DNA from: Oxalobacteraceae bacterium
GTDB taxonomy: Bacteria; Pseudomonadota; Gammaproteobacteria; Burkholderiales; Burkholderiaceae_D
Direction: 5' to 3'
Length of the DNA stretch: 64,000 nt
Assembly: GCA_013284265.1 (NCBI GenBank)
Contig: JABTBR010000025.1
Coordinates: forward strand, 1 to 64,000
Both the position numbers and the translations under genes were made by a program. Below, piece by piece: positions 42,853 to 52,069 of this stretch. Each line of letters starts with the position of its first letter. Positions within the stretch are counted from its first letter, which is position 1. The notes beneath the pieces are model-generated. The model was given only the letters and a program-made list of their open reading frames with translations. It did no database searches and was not told the origin of the DNA.

Positions 42853-42976
42853 GGCAAGTCTCCTGTTTATTGCCGGCAACAGTAGCAGCGCCCCTCCTAT
42901 TTGTAAAAACGCTTTTTCAGGCTTGCAGCCATCGGAAAAACCGATAGCTCGCCGTTCACAGCCCCTCCCGCGAGGA

Positions 42977-43891
42977 TCAGGCCAGGCCGCCGCCATCGCC
43001 AAACAGCTCGGCAATCACGCGGCGCAGCCAGATGTTGGCCCCCTCCTTGGCGTATTTCCGGTGCCAGTGCTGCTTCAGGTCGAAGCTGGGAATGGCCAGC
43101 GGAGGCTGTACCAGCTTGATCGCCGCGAACTGCGCGAACGACTCGCCCACCGCGCGCGGCACCGTCGCGACCAGATCGCTGGAGGCGATCAGAAAAGGAA
43201 TCGACATGAAATGGGGCGTCGACAGCACGATGCGGCGCGAAATGCCCTGGCGCACCAGATGCTGTTCGAACAACTCCTGACTGCGCCCCTCGGCCTTGAT
43301 CACCGCATGGCCCAGCGCCAGGAATTCCTCCAGGTTCATGGTACTGCGCGCGTGCGCATGGCCGGCGCCGAGCAGGCAGATGAACGAGTGGGAAAACAGG
43401 CGCTGCTGGAAGAAATTGCGGTTCTTCAGGTCGGGGAAGTAGCCAACGGCCAGATCGACCTCGCCGTTTTCGATGGCGACCGCCAGTTCGGCCGGTGCCA
43501 TCGACACCGAGCACATCGACGCGCCCGGCGCATCGCGGCGCAGCCGTTCGAGCAAACGGGGCAGGAAGGTCATCTCGCCGATGTCGGACAGCGCCAGCGT
43601 GAATTTGCGCGTGGTGGTGGCCGGATTGAATTCCTCGCTGGCCAGCACGTCGGTCTGCAGGCGCTGCAGGATATCGCGTGTCGGACTGATCAGGGACAAG
43701 GCCCGCGGCGTCGGGTCCATGCCGCGCGCCGTGCGCACGAACAGGGGATCGCCCAGGGCCTTGCGCAGCTTGTTGAGGGCGACGCTGACGGCCGGCTGAC
43801 TCATGCCGAGTTTGCTCGCGGCGGCGCTGACGCTGCGTTCCTCGTAGATCGCCAGCGCCACCGGCAACAGGTTCAGGTCGAATGCGGCCAT
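42977..43891 (-). CDS. LysR-family regulator divergent from vanAB
   Basis: The 304-residue LysR protein starts MAAFDLNLLPVALAIYEERS, with the helix-turn-helix at about 18-62 (SVSAAASKLGMSQPAVSVALNKLR). It then has the DPLFVRTARGMDPT turn of the catabolic NahR-like/LeuO-like group. It differs in style from the three MRF-K-R/N-LDLNLL proteins in the window. Divergent from vanA across a 141-base AT-rich gap, it probably activates vanAB-fdhA in response to vanillate or a related aromatic (inference). Confidence 0.88.
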   Translation of the reverse strand: MAAFDLNLLPVALAIYEERSVSAAASKLGMSQPAVSVALNKLRKALGDPLFVRTARGMDPTPRALSLISPTRDILQRLQTDVLASEEFNPATTTRKFTLALSDIGEMTFLPRLLERLRRDAPGASMCSVSMAPAELAVAIENGEVDLAVGYFPDLKNRNFFQQRLFSHSFICLLGAGHAHARSTMNLEEFLALGHAVIKAEGRSQELFEQHLVRQGISRRIVLSTPHFMSIPFLIASSDLVATVPRAVGESFAQFAAIKLVQPPLAIPSFDLKQHWHRKYAKEGANIWLRRVIAELFGDGGGLA

Positions 43892-43924
43892 GCGGGAGGC
43901 TCCGTACTGTATTAGAAAATCGAA

Positions 43925-43942
43925 TTTACATTATGCATTAAA
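43925..43942. promoter_or_regulatory. LysR-type palindrome in the vanA/lysR divergent gap
   Basis: TTTA-N10-TAAA, including TTATGCATTAA, lies in an unusually AT-rich stretch (43910-43965). It is 34 bases from the lysR start and about 90 from vanA. This is the right form and place for an autoregulatory LysR site; the exact boundaries are a guess. Confidence 0.45.
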
Positions 43943-44032
43943 TTCTATTTTCAAATATTGCGATCTCCATGATGATGGCCCCCATTCGCCGCCGGGGCAG
44001 CCCGCCCTCCGCGCTCTCACAAAGGACCGCTC

Positions 44033-45082
44033 ATGTTTCCTCTCAATCAATGGTACGTCGCGGGCTTCGCGTCGGAACTGCAAGACAAGCCCCTCGCCCG
44101 GGTGCTGCTGAACCATCCCGTGGTCATGTTCCGCACCGCCGATGGCGGCGTCGCCGCGCTGGAAGACCGCTGCTGCCACCGCAGCGTGCCGCTGTCCTGC
44201 GGCACGCTCGATGGCGGCGGCATCCGCTGCGGCTACCACGGCCTGCTGTATGCGGCCAGCGGCCAGTGCATCGAAATTCCGGGACAAACGAAAATCCCCG
44301 GCAAGGCCAAGGTCGCGGCCTACCCCGCCGTGGTGCGCAATGGCGTCATCTGGATCTGGTTTGGCGAGCAGCCCGGCGTCCAGCCCGACACGCAGCCGCC
44401 CGAGCTGGCGGCGCACGAGGATGCGCGCTACCGCTACAAGACCGGCGCCTTCCACTACAAGGCGCCCTACCAGCTGATCCACGACAATCTGCTCGACCTG
44501 AGCCATGTCGGCTACCTGCACGGCAAGACCATCGGCGGCAACCCAAAAGTACACATGGAAGCGCCGACGATTGTCAGCGGCGACGAAGAGCATGTGCGCG
44601 TGGTGCGCTGGATGAAGGCCTCGACGCCGCCGGCCACCTACACCAGCGCCTGGCCGTTCAAGGGCCTGGTGGACCGCTGGCAGGAAATCGAATTCCACAC
44701 CACCCACCTGCACATCTTCACCGGCGCGGTCGAGGCTGGTGCGGAGCCGCTGGAAAATCCGCAGCGGGGCGGCTTCCACATGCGCGGCTTCCACGGCATC
44801 ACGCCGGAAACGGCAAACACCAGCCATTATTTCTGGTCCATGGCCAGCAGCTCGCATCCCGAGCAGCCCGACAATATCGACGTGGTCTACCAGCAAACCG
44901 AGCAAACCTTCGAGGAAGACCGCGTGCTGATCGAGGCGCAGTACCAGAACATGCGCCAGTTCGACGGCGCCGCCATCATCGACATCCACGTCGATGCCGG
45001 CGCCAACCGCGCGCGCCGCATCATCGCCACCCAGATCGCCGCGCAGCTTAGCGATCAGGCCAGCGCTCACGTGGCGGCGTGA
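44033..45082 (+). CDS. vanA: Vanillate O-demethylase oxygenase subunit (Rieske)
   Basis: The 349-residue Rieske oxygenase has cluster ligands in DRCCHR (C47-x-H49) and IRCGYHG (C66-x2-H69). The mononuclear iron region is DNLLDLSHVGYLHGKTIGGN, the typical VanA form. It demethylates vanillate to protocatechuate and formaldehyde together with VanB. Closely related O-demethylases act on syringate or methoxylated flavonoid fragments, so the substrate is not certain. It leads the vanA-vanB-fdhA operon. Confidence 0.92.
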   Translation: MFPLNQWYVAGFASELQDKPLARVLLNHPVVMFRTADGGVAALEDRCCHRSVPLSCGTLDGGGIRCGYHGLLYAASGQCIEIPGQTKIPGKAKVAAYPAVVRNGVIWIWFGEQPGVQPDTQPPELAAHEDARYRYKTGAFHYKAPYQLIHDNLLDLSHVGYLHGKTIGGNPKVHMEAPTIVSGDEEHVRVVRWMKASTPPATYTSAWPFKGLVDRWQEIEFHTTHLHIFTGAVEAGAEPLENPQRGGFHMRGFHGITPETANTSHYFWSMASSSHPEQPDNIDVVYQQTEQTFEEDRVLIEAQYQNMRQFDGAAIIDIHVDAGANRARRIIATQIAAQLSDQASAHVAA

Positions 45083-45086
45083 CGCC

Positions 45087-46031
45087 ATGGAAGCCGTCAT
45101 CACCGCCATCACCGACAGCGGTGAAATCCGCGTGTTCGAACTGTCGCCCCGCGACGGCGCCCCGCTGCCGGCCTACCAGGCGGGCGCCCATCTCGACCTG
45201 ACGCTGGGAAACGGCATGCAGCGCCAGTATTCGCTGTGCTGCGCCCAGCCCTCCCCGCATAGCTACCGCATCGCCGTCAAGCGCGAGCCGCAGTCGCGCG
45301 GCGGCTCGGCCTGGCTGCACACGGAAGCGCGCGTCGGTACCGTGCTGCCCATCGGCGCGCCGCGCAACGCCTTCGCGCTGATGCCGCAGGCGCGCCAGCA
45401 TCTGCTGTTTGCCGGCGGCATCGGCATCACGCCCATCCTGTCGATGGCTTACGAACTGCTGCGGCGCGGCCAGCCCTTCGAGCTGCACTATTTCGTGCGC
45501 GACGCTGCCGCGCTGGCCTTTGCCGAGGAACTCAGGGCCGCACCGCTGGCGCGCCATGTCCGGCTCGCTGTCGGCCTCGGCGCCGAGGCTGCCGCCGCAC
45601 GCATCCAGACCACGCTCTACACCGCCCAGGCCGAAGGCACCCAGGTCTACGTCTGCGGCCCGCCCGGCTTCATGGACACCGTCAAAACACGCGCCGCGGC
45701 CCGCCTGGGCGCGGCCGCCGTCCATGCCGAATCGTTCAGCGCGCCCGCCGGCGGCGGCGACGACCAGCCCTTCATCCTGCGCCTGCTGCGCTCCGGCCGC
45801 GACATCACGGTGCCGGCCGGCGAGACCGCGCTGGCCAGCCTGCAGGCGGCCGGCCTGGACGTCGAATGCTCCTGCGAAGTGGGCGTATGCGGCAGCTGCC
45901 GCCTCGGCGTGGCCGACGGCGTGCCCGAGCACCGCGATGCCGTGCTGAGCGAGCAGGAGCGCAACAGCAACCGCTGCTTCATGCCCTGCGTGTCGCGCTC
46001 CCGCACGCCCGTCTTGCAGATCGACCTGTAG
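45087..46031 (+). CDS. vanB: Vanillate O-demethylase reductase subunit
   Basis: The 314-residue reductase has an FMN-binding region (QYSLCCAQP), an NAD-binding region (FAGGIGITPILSMA and VYVCGPPGFMDTV) and a C-terminal plant-type [2Fe-2S] domain. The ferredoxin ligands are CSCEVGVCGSC plus a last Cys in RCFMPC. It passes electrons from NAD(P)H to the VanA Rieske cluster. The ATG at 45087 is five bases after the vanA stop. The frame that starts at 44994 would overlap vanA and lacks a domain there. Confidence 0.92.
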   Translation: MEAVITAITDSGEIRVFELSPRDGAPLPAYQAGAHLDLTLGNGMQRQYSLCCAQPSPHSYRIAVKREPQSRGGSAWLHTEARVGTVLPIGAPRNAFALMPQARQHLLFAGGIGITPILSMAYELLRRGQPFELHYFVRDAAALAFAEELRAAPLARHVRLAVGLGAEAAAARIQTTLYTAQAEGTQVYVCGPPGFMDTVKTRAAARLGAAAVHAESFSAPAGGGDDQPFILRLLRSGRDITVPAGETALASLQAAGLDVECSCEVGVCGSCRLGVADGVPEHRDAVLSEQERNSNRCFMPCVSRSRTPVLQIDL

Positions 46032-46091
46032 TTTCCCCGGCGCGCCAGCAGGCGCGCCTTCTTCCACCCTTTATCGAGAACAGGAATGCAT

Positions 46092-47285
46092 ATGGCTCAC
46101 AACCGCGGCGTGGTCTACGTCGGCGCAGGCAAGGTCGAAGTACAAGCGATCCCCTTTCCCAAGCTGGAGACGCCGAATAAAAAAAGGATAGAACACGGCG
46201 TCATCCTCAAAGTCGTGTCGACCAATATTTGCGGCTCCGACCAGCACATGGTGCGCGGTCGCACCACCGCGCAAAGCGGCCTGGTGCTGGGACACGAAAT
46301 CACCGGCGAGGTTCTCGAAATCGGGCGCGACGTGGAAACCCTGCGCGTGGGCGACCTGGTGTCGGTGCCCTTCAATGTCGCCTGCGGCCGCTGCCGGACC
46401 TGCAAGGAGCAGGATACCGGCGTCTGCCTGAGCGTCAATCCCTCGCGCGCCGGCGGCGCCTACGGCTATGTCGACATGGGCGGCTGGATCGGCGGCCAGG
46501 CCGAATACGTGATGGTGCCCTATGCCGACTTCAATCTGCTGAAATTCCCCGACCGCGACCGCGCGATGGAAAAGATCCGCGACCTGACTTGTCTGTCCGA
46601 CATCCTTCCCACCGGCTACCACGGCGCGGTGACGGCCGGTGTCGGTCCGGGCAGTACCGTCTACGTCGCCGGCGCCGGACCGGTCGGCCTGGCGGCGGCG
46701 GCTTCGGCGCGCCTGCTGGGGGCCGCCGTGACCATCGTCGGCGACGTCAATCCGGTACGGCTGGCGCATGCCCGCAGCGTCGGTTTTGAAACCGTCGACC
46801 TGTCGCAGGATGCCAGCGTCGGCGATCTGATCGCCGCCATTCTCGGCACGCCGGAAGTCGATTGCGCCATCGATTGCGTCGGCTTCGAAGCGCGCGGGCA
46901 TGGCCATGACGGCTCCCAGGTCGAGGCGCCCGCCACGGTCCTGAACTCGCTGATGGAAATTACCCGCGCGGCCGGCAAGATCGGCATTCCGGGCCTGTAT
47001 GTGACGGACGATCCGGGCGCCGTCGACGCGGCGGCAAAACGCGGCAGCCTGTCCATCCGCCTGGGCCTGGGCTGGGCCAAGTCGCACAGCTTCCATACCG
47101 GCCAGACACCGGTCATGAAATACAACCGCGCGCTGATGCAGGCCATTCTATGGGACCGCATCGACATCGCCAGCATCGTCGGCGTGCAGGTCATTTCGCT
47201 CGACGCCGCGCCCAGCGGCTACGGTGAATTCGACGCCGGCGTGCCCAAGAAATTTGTCATCGATCCGCATGGCATGCTGCGCTAA
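46092..47285 (+). CDS. fdhA: Glutathione-independent formaldehyde dehydrogenase
   Basis: The 397-residue zinc dehydrogenase matches the FdhA/PdhA type: NRGVVYVGAGKVEVQ, the catalytic NICGSDQHMVRG, GHEITG and the structural Cys lobe CGRCRTCKEQDTGVC. The tightly bound NAD site is AGAGPVGLAAAASARLLGA. The enzyme oxidises formaldehyde without glutathione, removing the formaldehyde released by VanAB just upstream. I prefer the ATG at 46092 because AGGA is too close to the ATG at 46086. Downstream is a short hairpin at 47290. Confidence 0.92.
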   Translation: MAHNRGVVYVGAGKVEVQAIPFPKLETPNKKRIEHGVILKVVSTNICGSDQHMVRGRTTAQSGLVLGHEITGEVLEIGRDVETLRVGDLVSVPFNVACGRCRTCKEQDTGVCLSVNPSRAGGAYGYVDMGGWIGGQAEYVMVPYADFNLLKFPDRDRAMEKIRDLTCLSDILPTGYHGAVTAGVGPGSTVYVAGAGPVGLAAAASARLLGAAVTIVGDVNPVRLAHARSVGFETVDLSQDASVGDLIAAILGTPEVDCAIDCVGFEARGHGHDGSQVEAPATVLNSLMEITRAAGKIGIPGLYVTDDPGAVDAAAKRGSLSIRLGLGWAKSHSFHTGQTPVMKYNRALMQAILWDRIDIASIVGVQVISLDAAPSGYGEFDAGVPKKFVIDPHGMLR

Positions 47286-47289
47286 GCGC

Positions 47290-47308
47290 GCCGCCACCGT
47301 GTGGCGGC
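47290..47308 (+). terminator. Hairpin after fdhA
   Basis: A perfect 8-base GC-rich stem (47290-47297 with 47301-47308) with a 3-base loop begins four bases after the fdhA stop. There is no U-run, so it may be a processing or pausing hairpin, not a classical terminator. Confidence 0.45.
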
Positions 47309-47419
47309 AAGCTATCGCCGCTGCCGATGCCTGGCCTTGCGCAACAACGATTGGTCAGGCTGGTTTCGCTGCCCCACACTGAGCGCGTCTCCTTCATCGG
47401 TCTCTGACTGCTGAGGTTC

Positions 47420-47449
47420 AACCCACTCCCCCCAGAGTGGGTTTTTTTT
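47420..47449 (+). terminator. Strong intrinsic terminator
   Basis: A perfect 9-base stem (47420-47428 with 47435-47443) and 6-base loop is followed by six further T residues on the plus strand (eight in all). It could end the van operon transcript, or a separate short RNA from the 110 bases between it and the hairpin at 47290. The remainder of the 373-base gap to the GH3 gene holds that gene's promoter region, with no clear motif. Confidence 0.8.
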
Positions 47450-47658
47450 GGCCCGCCGCGCCGCTTGCGCCCGCCGCGCATGCCTCGGACCCATCCGCCT
47501 GGCCGATGGCTGGCATCGGAATTAACCACTCTGTACTTGCAGGTGTTCACTCCTATACTTTATTTTCCGGCTGAGCGAATACTGTAGGAAAATGGACAGC
47601 GGTTCGGTTGGAATTCCCATCTAAATAATTAATCCGCCTGGAGCGGAGGAGACCTATT

Positions 47659-49929
47659 TTGAAAAAAACCATCATCGCGCTGAGCGTTATCAGCGCCCTT
47701 GGCATCCATTTGCAGGGCTGCGGCGCGCAGGCCGAATCGTCCGGCGGCGGGCTCGGCAAAACCGCCGCGCAAACCAGCGTCGCGACCGCCTCGGCCGAGG
47801 ACACCCTGGCCGACCAGAAGGCGCAGGCCCTGCTGGCCAAGATGACGCTCGACGAGAAAATCCAGCTGGTCCATGGCGCCGGCATCGGCACCTCGCCGCT
47901 GGGCGGCGGCGGCTTCATCCCCGGCATCGCGCGGCTGGGCATTCCAGACCTGAACATGGCCGATTCCGCCACCGGCGTCAACGCCGGACTCAAGGGTGCC
48001 ACCGAATTCCCCTCCCCGCTGGCCGTCGCGGCGAGCTGGAACGGTGCGCTGGCCAACGAACTGGGCGCCACCATCGCCAAGGAATTGCGCGCCACCGGCT
48101 TCGCCATCTCGCTGGGCAGTGGCGGCGCCAATCTGGCGCGCGAGCCGCGCTATGGCCGCACCTGGGAATACTTCGGCGAAGATCCTGTGCTGGCCGGCAC
48201 CTTCATGACCCAGCGCACGCTGGGCACCCAGGCGCAAAAAGTGATCGCCACGGCCAAGCATTTCATTGGCAATGAACAGGAAACCAACCGCTTCGCGTCC
48301 AACTCCGTCATCCCGGAACGCGCCCTGCGCGAGCTGTATCTGCTGCCGTTTGAAATGACGGTCAAGGATGCGCAGCCGGGCAATGTCATGTGCGCATACA
48401 ACCTGGTCAATGGCCTCAAGGCTTGCGAAAGCAAGGAACTGCTGACCGACATCCTGAAAACGCAATGGGGCTTCAAGGGCACCGTGCAGGCGGACTGGAT
48501 CTTCGCCCTGACCGACACCGTGCGCGGCGCCAACGCCGGCCTGGATGAGGAAGAGCCGGGATCGCAGGACGACTATCAAAGCAACTATGGTCTGCCCACC
48601 AGCAACTTCAACCAGAAGCTGAAGGCGGCGGTGCAAAACGGCAGCGTCAGCGCCGCGCGCCTGGACGATATGGTGTTCCGCAAACTGCGTACCTTGTACC
48701 GCTACGGCATCATGGACACGCCGCCGGTCGCCGGTGGCACGATCGACCGCGCCGGCGGCCAGGCAATGGCGCAGAAGGTGGCGTCCGAGGCGATGGTGCT
48801 GCTCAAGAACGCCGCGCCTGCCGGCACCAGCAGCCCCGCGCTGCCGATCGCCAAGACCATCCGCAGCATCGTGGTCATCGGCGGACACGCCGACGTCGGC
48901 GTCATGCATGGCGGCGGATCGGCCTCGATCGCGCCACAGGACGGCAACCCGGTCGCCTGCCTGCAGCCGGGCACCGCTTTCGATCCAGCCGGCGTGTTTT
49001 CCAAGTGCGCGCCCTACTTCAAGTCCTCGCCACTGGCCGCCATCCGCGCCAAGGCGCCCAACGCCAGCGTGACCTACTTCGATGGCAGCAACGCCAGCGC
49101 GGCGGCAGCGGCGGCCGCCAGCGCCGACGTGGCCATCGTGTTCGCCACCCAGTTCGCCAGCGAAAACATGGACCTGGCCACGCTGGACCTGCCCAACAAC
49201 GCGGCCGATCCGGCCAACCAGGCCTATGACCAGAACGCGCTGATCGCGGCCGTGACGGCCAAGAACAAGCGCACCGTGGTGGTACTCGAATCGGCCACCG
49301 CCGTGACGATGCCCTGGCTGGCCGGCACCTCGGCCGTACTGGAGGCATGGTATCCGGGCATCCGCGGCGGCCAGGCGATTGCCGATGTGCTGTTCGGCGA
49401 CGTCAATCCATCGGGCAAGCTGCCGATCACCTTCCCGCAAAAGGTGCAGGACCTGCCGCAACCGCTGATCTCGCAGACCGACACCACGGTCAACTATGCC
49501 GAAGGCTTGAACATGGGTTACCGCTGGTTCGACAGCAAGGCGATCGCCCCGCTGTTCCCCTTCGGTCACGGCCTGTCCTATACCAGCTTCAGCTATTCCG
49601 GCCTGATCGCCAGCAAGCTGGCCAATGGCGATGTCAGCGTGCGTGTCACGCTCAAGAACGATGGCGTGCGCGCCGGTGCCGAAGTGGCCCAGGTCTATGC
49701 CACCTTGCCGAGCGCCGCTGGCGAGCCGCCCAAGCGCCTGGTCGGCTGGCAGAAGGTCTTGCTGCAGCCGGGCGAGAGCCGCCAGCTGTCGATCACCATC
49801 AGCAGCGCGCGCTTCGCCATCTGGAACACGGCGCAGCGGGCGTCGCAGGTGCCTGCGGGTAGTTATGGCGTGCAGGTTGGCGGTTCTTCGCGCGCACCGG
49901 CCATGCTCAGCACCAGCCTGAGCCTGTAA
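47659..49929 (+). CDS. Glycoside hydrolase family 3 beta-glucosidase, lipoprotein, TTG start
   Basis: The 756-residue enzyme has a lipoprotein signal (Cys about 21 in HLQGC), a GH3 N-terminal TIM barrel, a GH3_C domain and a fibronectin-III-like tail (AGAEVAQVYATL, then PKRLVGWQKVLL). Landmark segments are EFPSPLAVAASWN, AKHFIGNEQETNR and FGHGLSYTSFSY. The nucleophile Asp (about 279) lies in VQADWIFA, where most GH3 enzymes have S/T-D-W. The start is TTG at 47659, behind GGAGGAGACC. It would release glucose from plant glycosides at the outer membrane or periplasm. Confidence 0.92.
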   Translation: MKKTIIALSVISALGIHLQGCGAQAESSGGGLGKTAAQTSVATASAEDTLADQKAQALLAKMTLDEKIQLVHGAGIGTSPLGGGGFIPGIARLGIPDLNMADSATGVNAGLKGATEFPSPLAVAASWNGALANELGATIAKELRATGFAISLGSGGANLAREPRYGRTWEYFGEDPVLAGTFMTQRTLGTQAQKVIATAKHFIGNEQETNRFASNSVIPERALRELYLLPFEMTVKDAQPGNVMCAYNLVNGLKACESKELLTDILKTQWGFKGTVQADWIFALTDTVRGANAGLDEEEPGSQDDYQSNYGLPTSNFNQKLKAAVQNGSVSAARLDDMVFRKLRTLYRYGIMDTPPVAGGTIDRAGGQAMAQKVASEAMVLLKNAAPAGTSSPALPIAKTIRSIVVIGGHADVGVMHGGGSASIAPQDGNPVACLQPGTAFDPAGVFSKCAPYFKSSPLAAIRAKAPNASVTYFDGSNASAAAAAAASADVAIVFATQFASENMDLATLDLPNNAADPANQAYDQNALIAAVTAKNKRTVVVLESATAVTMPWLAGTSAVLEAWYPGIRGGQAIADVLFGDVNPSGKLPITFPQKVQDLPQPLISQTDTTVNYAEGLNMGYRWFDSKAIAPLFPFGHGLSYTSFSYSGLIASKLANGDVSVRVTLKNDGVRAGAEVAQVYATLPSAAGEPPKRLVGWQKVLLQPGESRQLSITISSARFAIWNTAQRASQVPAGSYGVQVGGSSRAPAMLSTSLSL

Positions 49930-49954
49930 GCGGCGCAGCCGCCGCAGGAGGCAA

Positions 49955-49993
49955 CACTGCGCCGGCCGGTCCTCGGACCGCGCCGGCGCAGTG
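49955..49993. terminator. Long hairpin between convergent GH3 and GGDEF genes
   Basis: An 18-base-pair stem (12 + 6 pairs with one bulge, arms 49955-49972 and 49975-49993) with a 2-base loop lies between the GH3 stop and the convergent GGDEF stop. It has no T-run. It is probably a bidirectional stop for both transcripts. Confidence 0.6.
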
Positions 49994-50017
49994 CCTGCCG
50001 TGTCGCGTCCCTCACTC

Positions 50018-51022
50018 TCAGGAGTCGTCCAGGCCCTCGGCTTGCGTGGGATGGACGTGCCAGGCAAAGGCATTTTTTCCCTGGCGCTTGACGCGATACA
50101 TGGCCTCGTCGGCTTGCTGAACCAGGGTCTCGGGATTGTCCGCGCAGCGCGGAAACTCCGAGATGCCGATGCTGCAGCCTATCGTCACGGTCAGTTCGGC
50201 AAGCTGCATCGGTTGGCACAAGGCCGCGACGATTTTGCGCGCCAGGCAACTGGCCGACAGCGGTGCGAATCCCTCCACGATCAAGGCAAATTCATCGCCG
50301 CCCAGGCGGCACACCACATCGTCGCGGCGGCAGTGGCTGATCAGCCGTTCGCTCACCTGTTGCAGCACCTGGTCGCCGCAGTGATGGCCATGCGTGTCGT
50401 TGACCAGTTTAAATCCATCCAGGTCGATCAGCAGCAGCACCACCGCGTAACCGTGATTGCGGCCGGCACGCGCGATGGCCGCCGCCAGACGGGTATTGAA
50501 CACGGCGCGGTTGGACAAGCCCGTCAGCGTGTCATGCTGGGCCTGGTGCAACAGCGCGGCTTTCGCCAGCTTGATGTCGGTGACGTCGCGCACGATCGCG
50601 ACGATATCGCCGGTGCCGGGCATAGGACCGGGCGAGGTCCAGGAAAACCAGCGGTACTCGGCCTTGTCCTTGCAGCGCATGCGCATTTCGAAATCGATGC
50701 TGGTGCCGCCATTCAGGTTATCGGCCATCTGCTGCTGCACCCGGCACAAATCGTCGGGATGCACGACGGCGGCCAGATCGAGCGACATGAATTCTTCCCG
50801 CGCATACCCAAGCACGGGCTCAATGGCGCGGTTCAACTTGCTGATCCGGCCATCGGTACCGATCACGCACAGCAGCACGGGAGCGTTCTCGAAGAACCAT
50901 TCCCATTCCACGATGGCCTTTCTGGACAGCGCCAGTTCCGCCTTGAGCGTTTCGATGTGCGCTGCGGCGTCAGCAGCCAACGCCGGCCCTTGCCCGGGCG
51001 GAACCGTTTTTTCCGTGGCCAT
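50018..51022 (-). CDS. PAS-GGDEF diguanylate cyclase
   Basis: The 334-residue cytoplasmic protein has a PAS domain (about 42-152, VLLCVIGTDGRI and HPDDLCRVQQQM) and an active GGDEF domain (about 160-325). The intact GGDEF motif is at 241-245 and a product-inhibition I-site RRDD is at 232-235. It should make cyclic di-GMP. No membrane segment is present. It starts two bases after the stop of a NodD-like lysR on the same strand, so a possible flavonoid-responsive regulator and a second-messenger enzyme are co-transcribed. Confidence 0.92.
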   Translation of the reverse strand: MATEKTVPPGQGPALAADAAAHIETLKAELALSRKAIVEWEWFFENAPVLLCVIGTDGRISKLNRAIEPVLGYAREEFMSLDLAAVVHPDDLCRVQQQMADNLNGGTSIDFEMRMRCKDKAEYRWFSWTSPGPMPGTGDIVAIVRDVTDIKLAKAALLHQAQHDTLTGLSNRAVFNTRLAAAIARAGRNHGYAVVLLLIDLDGFKLVNDTHGHHCGDQVLQQVSERLISHCRRDDVVCRLGGDEFALIVEGFAPLSASCLARKIVAALCQPMQLAELTVTIGCSIGISEFPRCADNPETLVQQADEAMYRVKRQGKNAFAWHVHPTQAEGLDDS

Positions 51023-51024
51023 GC

Positions 51025-51948
51025 CTAGTCACTCCCTGCGCATTCGATCACCTGGACGGCTTCGTGCAGCAACTCGCGGAAAAACTGGTGCGACAGATCC
51101 TTGTCCATCGACTTGGGCCAGGTCATCACTTCGATAATGGGGGGAATCTCGACCGGCAGATCGAGGATGCGGATCGGGTAATGCGCGGAAAACAGCAGCG
51201 CCAGTTTTCTGTGCATGGTCGCCATGCGCCGGGTGCCGACAAGATATTGCGGCAAGGTATTGAAGCTGCTGGTGATGATCTCAATGCGGCGCGCATGCCC
51301 TTTGCCGCGCAGATAGGTTTCTTCGAAGGTCGGCGCCCGGTGCACGCCAAAGTTGGTGGCAATATGGCCGGCGGCAAGATATTGCTCCAGCGAGAGCTTG
51401 TCACCCAGTTCGGGATGCCGGTCCCAGACCACACATGCGTAGTCATCCTCGAACAGCACGTCATGGGGGTGCTCGCCGCTGATGTATTGCTGGGGCAATA
51501 TCAGCAGATCGACCTCGGCGCGCTCGATGTTTTGATGCATCACATCGTTCGGCGCGATCACTTCCAAGGTCGCGTGAGGAGCGCGTTCGCTCAGCAGGCG
51601 CGCGCATAGCGGCATGACGACCGTGCCAGGATAATCGGAGCAAATGACGCGGTAGTGGCGGGTCGACGTCAGCGCATCGAAGCCCGGTTTGGTCTCGATC
51701 GTCGATTGTATTTGCAACAACACATCGCGTACCGGCGCCGCCAGGCTTTCCGCCAGCGGCGTGAGTACCATGGAACGGCCGACCGTCACCAGCAATTCAT
51801 CGTCGAAATACTCGCGCAGGCGTGCCATCACGCCGCTGGTCGCCGACTGGCTCAGGTTGAGCCGCTTGGAAGCCAAGGTCACACTGCGTTCCTCGAGCAA
51901 GACATCGAGTGCGAAGAGCAAATTCAGGTCAAGCCGCTTAAATCTCAT
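51025..51948 (-). CDS. NodD-like LysR regulator (second copy)
   Basis: The 307-residue LysR protein begins MRFKRLDLNLLFALDVLLEE, the NodD/NahR-type opening, with a helix-turn-helix through about residue 62. The effector domain has ETKPGFDALTSTRHYRVICSDYP. It is a close paralogue of the gene at 52070-52978 and less close to the FdeR-like protein. It is coupled to the PAS-GGDEF gene downstream. Confidence 0.9.
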   Translation of the reverse strand: MRFKRLDLNLLFALDVLLEERSVTLASKRLNLSQSATSGVMARLREYFDDELLVTVGRSMVLTPLAESLAAPVRDVLLQIQSTIETKPGFDALTSTRHYRVICSDYPGTVVMPLCARLLSERAPHATLEVIAPNDVMHQNIERAEVDLLILPQQYISGEHPHDVLFEDDYACVVWDRHPELGDKLSLEQYLAAGHIATNFGVHRAPTFEETYLRGKGHARRIEIITSSFNTLPQYLVGTRRMATMHRKLALLFSAHYPIRILDLPVEIPPIIEVMTWPKSMDKDLSHQFFRELLHEAVQVIECAGSD

Positions 51949-52069
51949 AAAACCTGTCTTATATGGTTATTTTTATGAGAAAAGCTTACATCATTAATTT
52001 CCAGAAGACAAAAAGAAGCACCGGAAAGCAGCGCGAATCGATCAAACCGTTGCGGCGAGGCATCATTAT

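Noticed and set aside
47257..47550. 97-codon minus-strand frame across the van operon terminator
   Set aside because: It crosses a strong terminator hairpin and has no ribosome site or family pattern. Better seen as non-coding DNA.
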